A stretch of DNA of 64,000 nt, taken from NCBI GenBank assembly GCA_017501345.1, contig JAFVXC010000027.1:52153-116152 (forward strand). The letters are read 5' to 3'. The position numbers and the translations under genes are program-made. The notes beneath the pieces are model-generated. The model was given only the letters and a program-made list of their open reading frames with translations, made no database searches and was not told the DNA's origin. Source of the DNA: Clostridia bacterium. GTDB lineage: Bacteria > Bacillota_A > Clostridia > Oscillospirales > CAG-272. This document shows positions 1-9,398 of this stretch, one piece after another (the stretch's first letter is position 1; every line of letters begins with the position of its first letter).

Positions 1-2012
1 AATACGCCGAGGACGTTACCGTTCTTGTCGAGCACCTCGGCACAGCGACCGGGGTGGAAGGTCGGATTCTCCATATTCGCGCGGAAGGTGTAGCCCTTAA
101 CGCCTGCGAGCTTCAGCACTGCCTCGCAAAGTCCCTTCATCGAGTAGAAATCGCTGTCGCCGTACGCGCCGAGCGTGAGCATCGGCTTTTCGTCGGGCAG
201 GGTGCTCGGGGTTGTCGGATGGTAGACCGTTGCAAGCTCGAAGAAGCGTGCGTTTTCGTTTGAGAAGTTGTAGTTTCTCGTCAGCACCTCAAGCATCGAG
301 GGAAGTGCGGTCGTGCGCATTACGCTCGTGTCTTCACCGAGCGGGTTCGAGATCACGACCGAATTCCGCATCGCGCTGTCCGCAGGCATACGGATCTTGT
401 CGTAGTATTTCGGGCTGATGAAGGAGTAGGTCTGGATCTCGGAAAGACCCGCGCCGCACAGCATACGGACCGTGTCAAGCACGAACTGCTGCTCCTTCGT
501 TCTGCCGCCCTGGCAGGTCTCTGCGTTGATGCAGGTCGATGCGATCTCGTTGTAGCCGTAGATGCGGAGGACCTCCTCGGCGATATCGTTCATACAGCCG
601 AGATCGGCGCGGAACGTGGGGATCTCGAGGGAGATACAGCCACAGGGCTTTTTCGTTACGGTGCAGCCTAGCTTTTCCATCACCGAGACCATAAATTCTT
701 CGGTCATAGACGTGCCGAGGAAGCGGTTGATGCGGTCAACATCAAGGGGCAGAACGGTCTTTTCCTTCTTCACGGGGTAAACGTCGATGATACCGTCGAC
801 GACGTCACCTGCGCCGAGAAGCTCGACGAGCTCACAAGCGCGCTCGAGTGCGGGGAGGCAATTTTCGGCATCGAGGCCCTTCTCGAAGCGAGCCGAGGAC
901 TCGGTACGCATACCGTTCTTCTTCGCGGTGACGCGGACGGACGAGCCGAGGAACATTGCGCTTTCAAATACGACGGTCGCGGTCGATTCGGTGATCTCAC
1001 TGTTTTCACCGCCCATAACGCCTGCGAGTGCGACCGCCTTGTCGCGGTCGGAAATGACCATCATCGAGCTGTCGAGGGTGTGATCCTGACTGTCGAGCGA
1101 GCGGAAGATCTCATTGTCTCTTGCACGGCGAACGACGATCTCCGAGCCCGAGAGGCACTTGTAGTCGAACGCGTGCATCGGCTGACCGTATTCGAGCATC
1201 ACGTAGTTCGTGATGTCAACGATGTTGTTGATCGGACGGACGCCCGATGCTCTGAGACGGCGACGCATCCAGAGGGGTGAGGGGCCGATCTTCACATTTT
1301 TGACGACGCGTGCGGAGTAGCGCGAGCAGAGGTCGGGGCAGTCAATCTTCACCGAGAGGTGATTTTCGATCCTGTCGCCGTCCTGCGCGCCCTTGACGAC
1401 GGGGGCCTTCAGCGTCCAAGGACGGTCGAAGGAAACGGCGGTCTCACGTGCGAGGCCGATGACCGACATACAGTCGGGACGGTTCGAGGTGATCTCAAAT
1501 TCGACCGACACGTCAGAGAGTGCGAGCACGTCGACGATGCTTTTGCCGATCGAGCTGTCGTCGACGCCGTCAGACTCGTCGAGGATCAGGATGCCGTCGG
1601 CGTACTTCCCGGGGCAGTCGTGCTCGGTGAGCGAAAGCTCCGAGAAGGAGCAGAGCATACCGTTCGACTCAACGCCGCGGAGCTTGCCTGCCTTGATCAC
1701 GACGCCGCCGGGGAGAGAGGCGGGAGCGAGTGCCGCAGGGACATACGCGCCCTCAAATACGTTCTGCGCGCCCGTGACGATCTGCACGAGGTCGCTCTTG
1801 CCGACGTCGATCATACAGATCTGCAGATGGTCGCTGTTTTCGTGGGGGGTGATCCTTACGATCTTACCGACCACGACGTCATCGATATCCTGTCCGAGTG
1901 CCTCGTAGCCCTCGACCTTCGAGCCCGTATCGGTCATACGGTCGCAGTATTCGCGCGACGTGATGCCCTCGGTCGAAACGAAATCGGACAGCCAATTCAT
2001 AGAAAGATTCAT
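1..2012 (-). CDS. pheT: Phenylalanyl-tRNA synthetase beta subunit, 3' end outside window
   Basis: Beta chain of the cytoplasmic (alpha-beta)2 enzyme that charges tRNA-Phe. About 670 codons are present and the C-terminal end, including the anticodon-binding domain, lies beyond position 1. Translation starts MNLSMNWLSDFV with an AGGAGTG ribosome site, 23 bp after the pheS stop. An N-terminal tRNA-binding (EMAP-like) domain is visible (ENSDHLQICMIDVG, then IVTGAQNV), followed by B3/B4 editing-domain sequence (EITSNRPDCMSVIGLARE) and the B5 region. pheS and pheT form one operon behind a T-box. Identity is clear from length, order and motifs. Confidence 0.96.
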   Translation of the reverse strand, partial: MNLSMNWLSDFVSTEGITSREYCDRMTDTGSKVEGYEALGQDIDDVVVGKIVRITPHENSDHLQICMIDVGKSDLVQIVTGAQNVFEGAYVPAALAPASLPGGVVIKAGKLRGVESNGMLCSFSELSLTEHDCPGKYADGILILDESDGVDDSSIGKSIVDVLALSDVSVEFEITSNRPDCMSVIGLARETAVSFDRPWTLKAPVVKGAQDGDRIENHLSVKIDCPDLCSRYSARVVKNVKIGPSPLWMRRRLRASGVRPINNIVDITNYVMLEYGQPMHAFDYKCLSGSEIVVRRARDNEIFRSLDSQDHTLDSSMMVISDRDKAVALAGVMGGENSEITESTATVVFESAMFLGSSVRVTAKKNGMRTESSARFEKGLDAENCLPALERACELVELLGAGDVVDGIIDVYPVKKEKTVLPLDVDRINRFLGTSMTEEFMVSVMEKLGCTVTKKPCGCISLEIPTFRADLGCMNDIAEEVLRIYGYNEIASTCINAETCQGGRTKEQQFVLDTVRMLCGAGLSEIQTYSFISPKYYDKIRMPADSAMRNSVVISNPLGEDTSVMRTTALPSMLEVLTRNYNFSNENARFFELATVYHPTTPSTLPDEKPMLTLGAYGDSDFYSMKGLCEAVLKLAGVKGYTFRANMENPTFHPGRCAEVLDKNGNVLGV

Positions 2013-2035
2013 TGTAATCTACACTCCTTTCCTGA

Positions 2036-3049
2036 TCAGAACTGCGAGAGGAAGCGCTCGTCGTTCTCGTAGAAGAGGCGGATGTCGTCGATGCCGTAGC
2101 GGGTCATCGCGACGCGCTCAATGCCCATACCGAATGCGAAGCCGCTGTATTCGTTCGGGTCGATGCCGCAGTTTTCAAGGACGAAGGGGTGAACCATTCC
2201 CGCACCGAGAATTTCGATCCAGCCCTCGTTCTTGCAGACGCGGCAGCCCTTGCCGCCACAAACGAAGCAGGAGACGTCGACCTCGGCAGACGGCTCGGTG
2301 AACGGGAAGTGGTGCGGACGGAAGCGGATGCGCGTTTCTTCGCCGAACATCTGCTTTGCGAACGCCTCAAGCACGCCCTTCAGGTCAGCCATCGTGATGC
2401 CCTTGTCGACGACAAGTCCCTCGAACTGATGGAAGAGCGGGGAATGGGTCGCGTCAAGCGCGTCGGAGCGGTAAACGCGTCCGGGGGAGACGATGCGGAG
2501 GGGGGGCTTCTTATTTTCCATCACGCGGACCTGAACGGGCGAGGTCTGCGAGCGAAGCAGGATGTTATCGGTGATGTAGAAGGTGTCCTGCGTGTCGCGT
2601 GCGGGGTGGTTTTCGGGGATGTTGAGTGCCTGGAAGTTGTAGTAGTCGAGCTCGACCTCGGGGCCGTCTACGATCGAGAAGCCGAGACCGATGAAGATAT
2701 CCTCCATCTCACGCTGAACGGCGGAGAGGGGGTGCTGATGGCCGATGCGGGGAAGCGTACCGTCGATCGTGACGTCGAGCTTTTCCTTTTCAAGCGCTTC
2801 GTTCATTGCTTTTTCCGCGAGCTCGGCGGAGCGTGCAGAGATTGCCGTTTCGATCGCGACGCGAACCTCGTTTGCGAGCTGACCGATCACGGGGCGCTCC
2901 TCGGGCGTAAGCTTGCCCATACCGCGGAGAACCGCGGTAAGCTCGCCCTTTTTGCCGAGATAACGGACTTTGAGTTCATCCACGGCGGCGTTCTCCGCAG
3001 AAATTGCGGCAAGCGCCTCCTCGCGGATGCGAAGTAAGGTTTCTTTCAT
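2036..3049 (-). CDS. pheS: Phenylalanyl-tRNA synthetase alpha subunit
   Basis: Catalytic class II subunit of phenylalanyl-tRNA synthetase, 337 aa, close to the usual bacterial length. An N-terminal coiled-coil arm covers roughly residues 1-90. Motif 2 is seen as [20 protein letters not shown] and motif 3 as [13 protein letters not shown] near the C-terminus. The [12 protein letters not shown] and [16 protein letters not shown] stretches are typical of PheS. The start has AAAGGAT about 12 bases upstream. First gene of the operon, with the T-box leader upstream. Confidence 0.97.
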   Translation of the reverse strand: MKETLLRIREEALAAISAENAAVDELKVRYLGKKGELTAVLRGMGKLTPEERPVIGQLANEVRVAIETAISARSAELAEKAMNEALEKEKLDVTIDGTLPRIGHQHPLSAVQREMEDIFIGLGFSIVDGPEVELDYYNFQALNIPENHPARDTQDTFYITDNILLRSQTSPVQVRVMENKKPPLRIVSPGRVYRSDALDATHSPLFHQFEGLVVDKGITMADLKGVLEAFAKQMFGEETRIRFRPHHFPFTEPSAEVDVSCFVCGGKGCRVCKNEGWIEILGAGMVHPFVLENCGIDPNEYSGFAFGMGIERVAMTRYGIDDIRLFYENDERFLSQF

Positions 3050-3094
3050 TTTTCGGATCTATCCTTTCATTTTTTGTTACTGTTTTTCTTGCGG

Positions 3095-3190
3095 GGGAAG
3101 AACCCTTTTTGAAAAAAGAGCTTCTTCCCCCGTCCCCCCCCATCTCCCAAAAACTTTTGGAAAAGGGGATAAAGAGGTGCGATCGGTGCC
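3095..3190. repeat. Hairpin-rich spacer between T-box terminator and pheS
   Basis: GAAGAACCCTTTTTGAAAA is followed by AAAGAGCTTCTTCCCCC, giving an imperfect hairpin, then CAAAAACTTTTGGAAAAGGG. The second part resembles the AAAACTTTTCGGAAAGGGG segment of the dispersed element found at about 11.9 kb, so this is probably a degenerate member of that family lying in the transcribed leader. Confidence 0.45.
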
Positions 3191-3207
3191 CCTCTGTGAG
3201 AGGGCAT

Positions 3208-3535
3208 AAAAAAAGCCGCCCCGATCCTCTGTACAGATCAGGACGACGCGCAAGAAATTGCACACCGCGGTACCACCCGAATTTTGACACATAGCCAACA
3301 CTTGTGCGACCTGTAACGGGGTCTATGCCGGGGGATGCTACGGGATCCGCGAAGGAGACGCCGTCTCGCTTGTGGATCTTTCACACCGCCTGCTCCGAAG
3401 GGAAATGCCGCCCCGAGGGGCACCCGAGGAATGGGACAATCCAACGTACCGCACCGCTCACAGCCAAGGCGGCGCTCTCTGAAGACACGCAAAACGGAAA
3501 GGGCTGACTTCATCATCGCATTTATAGGGTAAAGG
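3208..3535 (-). promoter_or_regulatory. T-box riboswitch, probably tRNA-Phe sensing
   Basis: The complement of 3266-3278 reads GGGTGGTACCGCG, the T-box that pairs with the uncharged tRNA acceptor end in the antiterminator. Just downstream in transcript direction is an intrinsic terminator (arms around 3215-3247, then a run of T at 3208-3214). Upstream, about 220 nt contain AGAGAGC and paired elements expected of Stem I-III. Location before pheST implies phenylalanine. I could not assign the specifier TTC codon to one position with certainty. Confidence 0.93.
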
Positions 3536-3629
3536 TTTTATAACAACCTATATTATAACATATTTTTCGGAAATTGCAAGGGGTTTTCCCGAAAAAATCA
3601 TTTTTTCATCGGCACTTTTTCGATACGTC

Positions 3630-3658
3630 TTGACTTTATGCGGGGATTGTGGTAAAAT
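3630..3658 (+). promoter_or_regulatory. Sigma-A promoter for the SH3-domain gene
   Basis: TTGACT at 3630-3635 and TAAAAT at 3653-3658 with a 17-bp spacer, 40 bp before the start codon. Confidence 0.75.
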
Positions 3659-3697
3659 TAGAGATACTGTCAGCTTACGTATCCTTGGGAGATTATT

Positions 3698-4363
3698 ATG
3701 TCAAAAGCCGAAAATTTTCTGTCGATCCTGATCATACTTACCGTTCTGATCATTTTCTTTACGAAGCTACCCGAAAGAGAGGAGAAGCCGCAGTCGGGAT
3801 GGACCGAGATGTCTGCAGCTCCCGTAGAGACTCTGACCAAATATCCCGGAAACGAGGATATCAATAACCCCCCCGAGCTTACCGATATTCCGTTCATTGA
3901 CGTTGATGCGACGGGAATGAAATTTACGCAGGTGGATGAGATCGTGTACGTTAACGTGAAGCTGGTAAACGTCAGATTGGAGCCCTCGATGACCACGGAT
4001 TCCGTGGTTTACGTCGCATACAAAGGGGAATCCTTCCGAAGGATTTGGTATAATCCCGAATGGAGCGTTATTCTGTATGACGGACAGCCGCTATACGTTT
4101 CCTCTGATTATCTTTCGACCGAGGATCCGAACGTTGTGAGGATGAACTTCATTGAGCTCAACCAAACGCTTACGGTAATGACCAACGTAGTGAACATTCG
4201 CGATCTGCCGTCCTATGATGCTCAGATCATAGGAGGAGCTACCATGAGACAGCGGCTCAAAGCGACCGGCATCAGCGAGGACGGCGAGTGGTACAGGATC
4301 GACTACGTCACCTCTGACGGAACGGTATGGGAGGCATACGTAGACGCAAGCTGTGTCAAATGA
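3698..4363 (+). CDS. Membrane-anchored protein with two bacterial SH3-type domains
   Basis: 221 aa. One N-terminal membrane segment (residues about 8-23, LSILIILTVLIIFF) is followed by a charged, proline-containing linker and two SH3b-like repeats. The first carries VYVNVKLVNVRLEPS (about 88-102), the second LTVMTNVVNIRDLPS (about 154-168) followed by the typical GEWYRIDY. Such domains usually bind cell-wall peptide stems or act as adhesion modules outside the membrane. No catalytic domain is present. It is monocistronic, with its own promoter and a terminator right after it. Domain assignment is good; the biological role is unknown. Confidence 0.8.
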   Translation: MSKAENFLSILIILTVLIIFFTKLPEREEKPQSGWTEMSAAPVETLTKYPGNEDINNPPELTDIPFIDVDATGMKFTQVDEIVYVNVKLVNVRLEPSMTTDSVVYVAYKGESFRRIWYNPEWSVILYDGQPLYVSSDYLSTEDPNVVRMNFIELNQTLTVMTNVVNIRDLPSYDAQIIGGATMRQRLKATGISEDGEWYRIDYVTSDGTVWEAYVDASCVK

Positions 4364-4395
4364 TGAAGTCTTTTGCAGGAATGCTCTGCTTCATA

Positions 4396-4427
4396 GAAAA
4401 AATCCCCTCATCCGAGGGGATTTTTTT
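4396..4427. terminator. Bidirectional intrinsic terminator
   Basis: Perfect hairpin ATCCCCTCA/TGAGGGGAT flanked by A-run and T-run. It serves the SH3 gene on the plus strand and the sugar isomerase-like gene on the minus strand. Confidence 0.9.
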
Positions 4428-4432
4428 GTGCC

Positions 4433-5311
4433 TTACTCGATCGCCAGAAGATTCCGTCCAAGCTCGACGGTGTACCTCAGCCACGCCTCGCGGCCCTCTG
4501 CGGGGATCCACTGCGAGCCCGATTCGTACGCGAAGTCGCCCTCGTAGCCGATCTCCTTCAGCGCGCGGACGGTGTCCGTCCAGTCGACCGTGCCGAAATA
4601 GGGCATCAGATGCTCATCCTTCTCGGCGTGGTTGTCGTTGATGTGCGTCGCCTTCAGACGCGAGCCGATCTCTCGGATCGCAGGACCGCACTTGATGCCT
4701 GTCAGGTTCGCGTGTCCCGTGTCAAGGCAAATGCCGACTGCGGGATCGTTGATCGTATCGACGAGCTCGATCAGCTCATAAATATCGCCGCCGCAGTAGC
4801 GTCTGCGCGAACCGCGGAAGTCGACCATATTCTCGACCGCGATGCCGATGCCGACCTTCTTCGCCTCCTCGATCAGCGGTGCGAGGTACTCGAGATTCGC
4901 GTCGAGCGCCTTCTTACGGCTGTAAAGCGGATCGTGGGGAAGGTTCTTCGGATGCACGACCATCCACTCGCCGCCGAGCATTTTTGTCGCGCGGATCGCG
5001 CGGAGGTTCGTCAGGAGCTTATGCTCGTGGAGGGGGTAGGCGGGATCGTCCCAATCCATTCCGCCGAGGGTGTTTCCGTGCGTCTGGTAGACGGGGAGGT
5101 CAAATTTTTTTGACGCCTCGGCAATCTCGTTTACGAACTCCTCCCAGTTATCGAGTGCCATCGGCTTGCCCACGCCGCAGTATGACCAAAGGCAGACGTC
5201 GACGCGGTCGTAACCCGCCTTCTTCATCGCCTCGATGCTCTCGGGGAGCGTGAACTGCCTTTTCGATCCGTGGATCGTGCGCATAATGTTGCTGGTACAG
5301 GAAAGCTTCAT
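4433..5311 (-). CDS. Sugar phosphate isomerase/epimerase-like TIM-barrel protein
   Basis: 292 aa, xylose-isomerase-like/AP endonuclease 2 superfamily. Typical metal-ligand strands are visible: EAKKVGIGIAVENM (Glu), VGICLDTGHANLTG (Asp and His), LKATHINDNHAEKDEH (His/Asp) and a C-terminal GDFAYESGSQ (Glu). This family isomerises or epimerises sugars or inositol derivatives with a divalent metal; the substrate cannot be read from sequence. Its promoter is divergent from that of the M18 aminopeptidase gene. It could equally be a hydroxypyruvate isomerase-like or inosose dehydratase-like enzyme. Confidence 0.85.
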   Translation of the reverse strand: MKLSCTSNIMRTIHGSKRQFTLPESIEAMKKAGYDRVDVCLWSYCGVGKPMALDNWEEFVNEIAEASKKFDLPVYQTHGNTLGGMDWDDPAYPLHEHKLLTNLRAIRATKMLGGEWMVVHPKNLPHDPLYSRKKALDANLEYLAPLIEEAKKVGIGIAVENMVDFRGSRRRYCGGDIYELIELVDTINDPAVGICLDTGHANLTGIKCGPAIREIGSRLKATHINDNHAEKDEHLMPYFGTVDWTDTVRALKEIGYEGDFAYESGSQWIPAEGREAWLRYTVELGRNLLAIE

Positions 5312-5347
5312 TGTGGTATCCTTCCTTTGCTATGATTTGTTGGGTCT

Positions 5348-5376
5348 ATCATATCACAACGGAAGGGGTTTGTCAA
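5348..5376 (-). promoter_or_regulatory. Promoter for the TIM-barrel isomerase gene
   Basis: On the minus strand, TTGACA (complement of 5371-5376), 17-bp spacer, TATGAT (complement of 5348-5353), 37 bp before the start codon. Confidence 0.8.
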
Positions 5377-5409
5377 GTCGATTTTTCGCTATAAAAGTGA
5401 AGAAAAGAC

Positions 5410-5438
5410 TTGATTTTGGGCTACAAAAATGGTATACT
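5410..5438 (+). promoter_or_regulatory. Promoter for the first M18 aminopeptidase gene
   Basis: TTGATT at 5410-5415, 17-bp spacer, TATACT at 5433-5438. It lies about 40 bp from the divergent promoter of the isomerase gene. Confidence 0.8.
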
Positions 5439-5480
5439 TACCGTGGTACACTTCAGATTTTACGTGCGGAGGATAGATTT

Positions 5481-6812
5481 ATGAATTCCGAACAGATAAG
5501 AGCAACAGAGGATCTGCTTCGATTTATCGAAAAGAGCCCGACAGCATATCAGTGCGTCGAGACCGTGTCAGAGATGCTTCTCTCGGCGGGCTTTACCCGT
5601 CTCTCGGAGGGAGAAGAATGGACGCTCGAGGCGGGCCGCGGATATTTTGTGACCCGCAATCTTTCTGCGGTCGTTGCGTTTCGTATGCCGAAAGCGCCGC
5701 TCCGCGCCTTCCGCATTGCCGCGAGCCATTCGGATTCTCCGACCTTCGCTCTGAAATACGAATATGAGTCCGAGCTCCAAGGGAAATATATGCGCCTGAA
5801 TACCGAGCGCTACGGCGGAACGATTCTGTCGACCTGGCTTGACCGCCCCTTGTCGGTTGCGGGGCGGATCGTCGTCCGTGACGGCGAGGGCTTTTCGAGT
5901 CGCTCGGTCGTTGTTGACCGCGATCTCGTGCTCATCCCGAGCGTTGCGATCCATCAGAACCGCACGGTCAACGAGGGATATAAGTGGAATCCCGCAGTCG
6001 ATCTGATGCCGCTTTACGGCGCGGGGAACGCGAAGGGGAAGCTCCGCGAGGCCGTCGCAGGGGCGGCAGGGGTATCGCCCGGGGACATCGTTTCCTCCGA
6101 TCTGCTCCTCTACTCGCGCACGCCTGCATCGATCTGGGGGGCTGACGACGCATTCTTTTCGGCACCGCGCATCGATAACCTGATGTGCGCGTACGGTACG
6201 CTGCGCGGCTTTCTTGACGCCGCGCCGAATGCAGACGACGCGATGGCTTCGGTCTACGCGGTGTTCGACAACGAGGAGACGGGAAGTGCCACGAAGCAGG
6301 GCGGCGGCTCGATGCTTCTCAGGGATACACTCTCCCGCATTGCCGACGCGTCGGGGAGCGAGCTTTCCGTGATGCTCGCATCCTCCTTTATGGTCTCTGC
6401 CGATAACGGTCACGCGCGGCATCCGAATCACCCCGAGCTTTCGGACGCGCAGAACGCGCCGTATATGAACGAGGGAGTTGTGATCAAGGTGAACGCCTCC
6501 CAGAAATACGCGACCGACGCGCTGTCTGCGGCGATCTTCGGGGAGATCTGTGCCCGCGCGGGCGTTCCCACGCAACGCTTTGCGAACCGCAGTGATATGC
6601 TCGGCGGCTCGACCCTCGGCAGCATTGCCGACACCTTCACGCCGATGCTGACGGTCGATATTGGTATGGCACAGCTTGCGATGCATTCCTCTTACGAAAC
6701 CGCAGGTACTGCTGATACGGCACACCTCATTCGCGCAATGCGCACCTTCTTTGAAACCGAGCTTTTCGTGTCGAAAGACGGCGCTTGCCGCCTTTCTCCC
6801 GTAGAAAAGTAG
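5481..6812 (+). CDS. M18 family metallo-aminopeptidase
   Basis: 443 aa when started at ATG 5481, which has GCGGAGGA upstream; the frame is open earlier, but that part contains the promoter. M18 dizinc aminopeptidases remove N-terminal residues, usually acidic ones, from peptides in the cytoplasm. Signature elements: IAASHSDSPTFALK (His and Asp metal ligands), FDNEETGSATKQGG (catalytic Glu pair), SADNGHARHPNHPEL and MHSSYETAGTAD (last His ligand). A second, less similar M18 gene lies at 14.8 kb, so the genome carries at least two. Confidence 0.93.
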   Translation: MNSEQIRATEDLLRFIEKSPTAYQCVETVSEMLLSAGFTRLSEGEEWTLEAGRGYFVTRNLSAVVAFRMPKAPLRAFRIAASHSDSPTFALKYEYESELQGKYMRLNTERYGGTILSTWLDRPLSVAGRIVVRDGEGFSSRSVVVDRDLVLIPSVAIHQNRTVNEGYKWNPAVDLMPLYGAGNAKGKLREAVAGAAGVSPGDIVSSDLLLYSRTPASIWGADDAFFSAPRIDNLMCAYGTLRGFLDAAPNADDAMASVYAVFDNEETGSATKQGGGSMLLRDTLSRIADASGSELSVMLASSFMVSADNGHARHPNHPELSDAQNAPYMNEGVVIKVNASQKYATDALSAAIFGEICARAGVPTQRFANRSDMLGGSTLGSIADTFTPMLTVDIGMAQLAMHSSYETAGTADTAHLIRAMRTFFETELFVSKDGACRLSPVEK

Positions 6813-6842
6813 TAAAAATTTCTTCTATGTGAAAGGTCTCTT

Positions 6843-7769
6843 ATGTTTTCCGTTGCGTTTTCCAATGTTCTCCTGACCCTGCTTTACATCGTCCCGGGCT
6901 TCCTTTTGTGTAAGGGAAAAAGGGCGGTCGCGGATCATCTTCCGACCCTCTCCGCCGTGCTCGTTTATCTGTGTAGTCCGTGTATGGTCGTCTCGTCCTT
7001 TCTGAAGCTCGACTACTCCTTGTCGGGGCTGATCGATATGGCGGGCTTTTTCCTCGTGACCCTCGTCCTGCAGGCGCTGTTTATGCTCGTTCTTTTCTTC
7101 ATTTTTTCGAAGAAATACGATGACGCCGCCTACCGCATCGTGACGGTCGGCTCGGTGCTCGGAAACGTCGGCTTTTTCGGTCTGCCCGTCATCAAGGCAT
7201 TGTTTCCCCTGAACCCCGAGGTGATGTGCTACTCTGCGATGTACGGGATCTCGATGAACGTTCTTGCCTTCACGGTCGGCGTTTTCTGCCTCACGCGGAA
7301 AAAGGAATATATGACACCGAAGGCGGCGATCCTCAACCCGACCACTTTTGGATTTGTTGTGGCGCTCGTTTGCTTCATCTTCGGGCTCGGCTCGGTGCTT
7401 CCGCCGATGCTGATCGGCAGCATCGATCTGCTCGGTGCGATGACGACCCCGCTCTGTATGCTGATCCTCGGCATCCGCCTCGCGGTGGTGTCCTTCGGGA
7501 AGCTCTTCACGCGTCCGACGGTCTATCTCACGACCTTCGGAAAGCTCGTCGCGTTTCCGCTGTTCTGCTACGCCGCGGTATATTTTCTCCCGTGGTTTTC
7601 GGATGTATTCAAGGCGAGCGTGATGGTGCTGTCGGCAACGCCGTGCGCCTCGATGATCCTGAACCTCGCCGAGATGCACCGAAGCGAGACCGAGCTTTCG
7701 GCGAATTCGGTGCTCGTCAGCACGCTCCTATGCTTCATTACGATCCCGCTTCTGGTGCTGATTTTGTAA
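6843..7769 (+). CDS. AEC (auxin efflux carrier) family permease
   Basis: 308 aa with about ten hydrophobic segments in the two five-helix repeats typical of AEC/bile-acid-fold carriers. TVGSVLGNVGFFGLPVIKAL (about 100-120) is the family's conserved first-repeat motif, and MSGS-like ATPCASMILNLAEMHRSE is seen near the end. Members export or take up organic anions such as malate; the substrate here is unknown. It starts 30 bp after the aminopeptidase stop and is probably co-transcribed with it. Confidence 0.88.
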   Translation: MFSVAFSNVLLTLLYIVPGFLLCKGKRAVADHLPTLSAVLVYLCSPCMVVSSFLKLDYSLSGLIDMAGFFLVTLVLQALFMLVLFFIFSKKYDDAAYRIVTVGSVLGNVGFFGLPVIKALFPLNPEVMCYSAMYGISMNVLAFTVGVFCLTRKKEYMTPKAAILNPTTFGFVVALVCFIFGLGSVLPPMLIGSIDLLGAMTTPLCMLILGIRLAVVSFGKLFTRPTVYLTTFGKLVAFPLFCYAAVYFLPWFSDVFKASVMVLSATPCASMILNLAEMHRSETELSANSVLVSTLLCFITIPLLVLIL

Positions 7770-7965
7770 GGTTCCGGTTTTGCTGCATAATGGATCGGGA
7801 GATAAAATAGAAAGGGAATTGCCAAGGCGGAAGCATCCGCGTCTTTATAATTATGATTACAGCTCCACCGGCGCATATTTTGTAACGATATGCACCGAGA
7901 ACAGACGGTGTGTGTTATCTCGCATCGTAGGGCGGGGGCTTGTAATACACGTGTGAGATTTTCTC
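7770..7965. other. Intergenic spacer with no recognised feature
   Basis: Spacer between the AEC permease gene and the terminator of the small minus-strand gene. I see no open frame with a ribosome site, repeat or RNA. Confidence 0.5.
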
Positions 7966-8006
7966 ATAAAAACACCCCGACAGATTTCTGTGTCTGTCGG
8001 GGTTGA
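7966..8006. terminator. Intrinsic terminator hairpin between convergent genes
   Basis: CCCCGACAGA/TCTGTCGGGG hairpin with A/T-rich flanks on both sides, just past the stop of the 67-aa minus-strand gene. Confidence 0.8.
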
Positions 8007-8007
8007 T

Positions 8008-8211
8008 TTATACCTTTTTTAAGGCTCGGGAGAGAATAAATGCTTCGAGCGTGCTGAGGAGAACGAAAATCAATCCGTATGTGATTCTTTCTTTTTCAAT
8101 TTGCTCTGCCGTAGGAAACGCTTCGAGCGATCCGGAAACAAACAAAAAGACATCTATCACGATCACGACTAAAACAAGTATTGATGCGGCGATATATAAT
8201 GATTTTTTCAT
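8008..8211 (-). CDS. Small two-helix membrane protein, function unknown
   Basis: 67 aa. Two hydrophobic segments (residues about 5-26 and 45-60) are separated by a charged loop EQIEKERITYG. The start has AAAGGATC about 9 bases upstream and a terminator follows directly, which supports a real gene. It is the last gene of the leftward series behind the aldo/keto reductase (33-bp gap). I do not recognise the family. Confidence 0.65.
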   Translation of the reverse strand: MKKSLYIAASILVLVVIVIDVFLFVSGSLEAFPTAEQIEKERITYGLIFVLLSTLEAFILSRALKKV

Positions 8212-8244
8212 ATGTTCCGATCCTTTTACCGTGATTGCTTGCTT

Positions 8245-9372
8245 TTACGCTTTTCCTGCCTCTGCAAAGCGCTTCATCATTTCACTGATCCGAATGCCCT
8301 GCGGGCAGACCTCCTCGCACGCGCGGCAGGAGAGGCACGCCGACGGGCGCTTATCCGCGGGGGTGGCAAGGAGCACGCGGGGCATACTGAGCGTCTCCTT
8401 TTCGTAGATCTTATCGTTATAAAGCCCGATGATCCACGGGATATTCAGCCCCTGTGGGCAATACTCGACGCAGTAGCGGCAGGAGGTGCAGGGAAGCGTT
8501 CCGACTGCGGTCATTTCCCGCCCGATCTCGAGGAGGGTATTGAATTCCTCCTCGGTCAGCGGCGTACGCGTACCGAAGGTCTCGACGTTTTCCCTCAGCT
8601 GCTCGAAATTTGACATACCCGACAGCACGACCGCGACGCCATCAATGCTCTGCACGAAGCGGAACGCCCATTCTGCGGGGGTTCTCGTGGGATCGAGTGC
8701 CCTGAGGCGCTCGATGTGTCGATCGCTGAGCGAGCAAAGCGCACCGCCGCGGACGGGCTCCATTACGATAACGGGAAGGCCGCGCTCGCGGAGAACCTTC
8801 ACCTTCGATTTTGCGTCCTGGAAATTCCAGTCGAGATAGTTCAACTGAACCTGCCCGAATTCGAGCTCGTCACCGTATGCGTCGAGGAATCGCTCCATTG
8901 TTTCAAGGGAGGCGTGAACCGAGAAGCCGAGGTGACGGATCCTGCCGTTCCTCTTCTGCTCGCAGAGATAGTCAAAGAGACCGTATTTCGGGTCGAGATA
9001 ATTGTCGATATTCGTCTCCGAAACGGTGTGGAAGAGATAAAAGTCAAAGTAATCGGTGCGGCATTTCCGAAGCTGCTCCTCGAAGACCTCCGCGTGTCTT
9101 TCGAGATTCGCGGGATCGTAGCCGGGGAATTTCGACACGAGGCAGTAGCTGTCGCGGGGGTATTCCGAGAGAAGCTCGCCCATCACGGATTCGGACTTCC
9201 CGCCGTGGTAGCCCCACGCGGTGTCGAAGTAATTGATGCCCGACTTCATTGCGTACGCGATCATTTCGCGGGTCGCCGCCTTGTCGATTTCGCCCGTGCT
9301 GTCCGTAGGGAGACGCATCGTGCCCATACCGAGCAAAGAGACCGAGCAGCCTCCGACATTACTGTATATCAT
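8245..9372 (-). CDS. Aldo/keto reductase with C-terminal 2x[4Fe-4S] ferredoxin domain
   Basis: 375 aa from ATG 9372 (MIYSNVGGCSVSLLG, with GGAAAGGA upstream); a longer open frame upstream overlaps another small gene and is rejected. The N-terminal AKR barrel has the Asp/Tyr site YFDTAWGYHGGKSE, the Lys site VSKFP and His in FYLFHTV. The C-terminus carries CTSCRYCVEYCPQGLNIP and CLSCRACEEVCPQGI, two clusters of the 4Fe-4S kind. This architecture is common in anaerobes; the electron partner and substrate are unknown. Cytoplasmic. Confidence 0.92.
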   Translation of the reverse strand: MIYSNVGGCSVSLLGMGTMRLPTDSTGEIDKAATREMIAYAMKSGINYFDTAWGYHGGKSESVMGELLSEYPRDSYCLVSKFPGYDPANLERHAEVFEEQLRKCRTDYFDFYLFHTVSETNIDNYLDPKYGLFDYLCEQKRNGRIRHLGFSVHASLETMERFLDAYGDELEFGQVQLNYLDWNFQDAKSKVKVLRERGLPVIVMEPVRGGALCSLSDRHIERLRALDPTRTPAEWAFRFVQSIDGVAVVLSGMSNFEQLRENVETFGTRTPLTEEEFNTLLEIGREMTAVGTLPCTSCRYCVEYCPQGLNIPWIIGLYNDKIYEKETLSMPRVLLATPADKRPSACLSCRACEEVCPQGIRISEMMKRFAEAGKA

Positions 9373-9398
9373 AGCGTATTTCCTTTCCGTTTTGCTTA

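Noticed and set aside
5235..5480. Extension of the first M18 gene to position 5235
   Set aside because: The region contains two divergent promoters; ATG 5481 has its own ribosome site.
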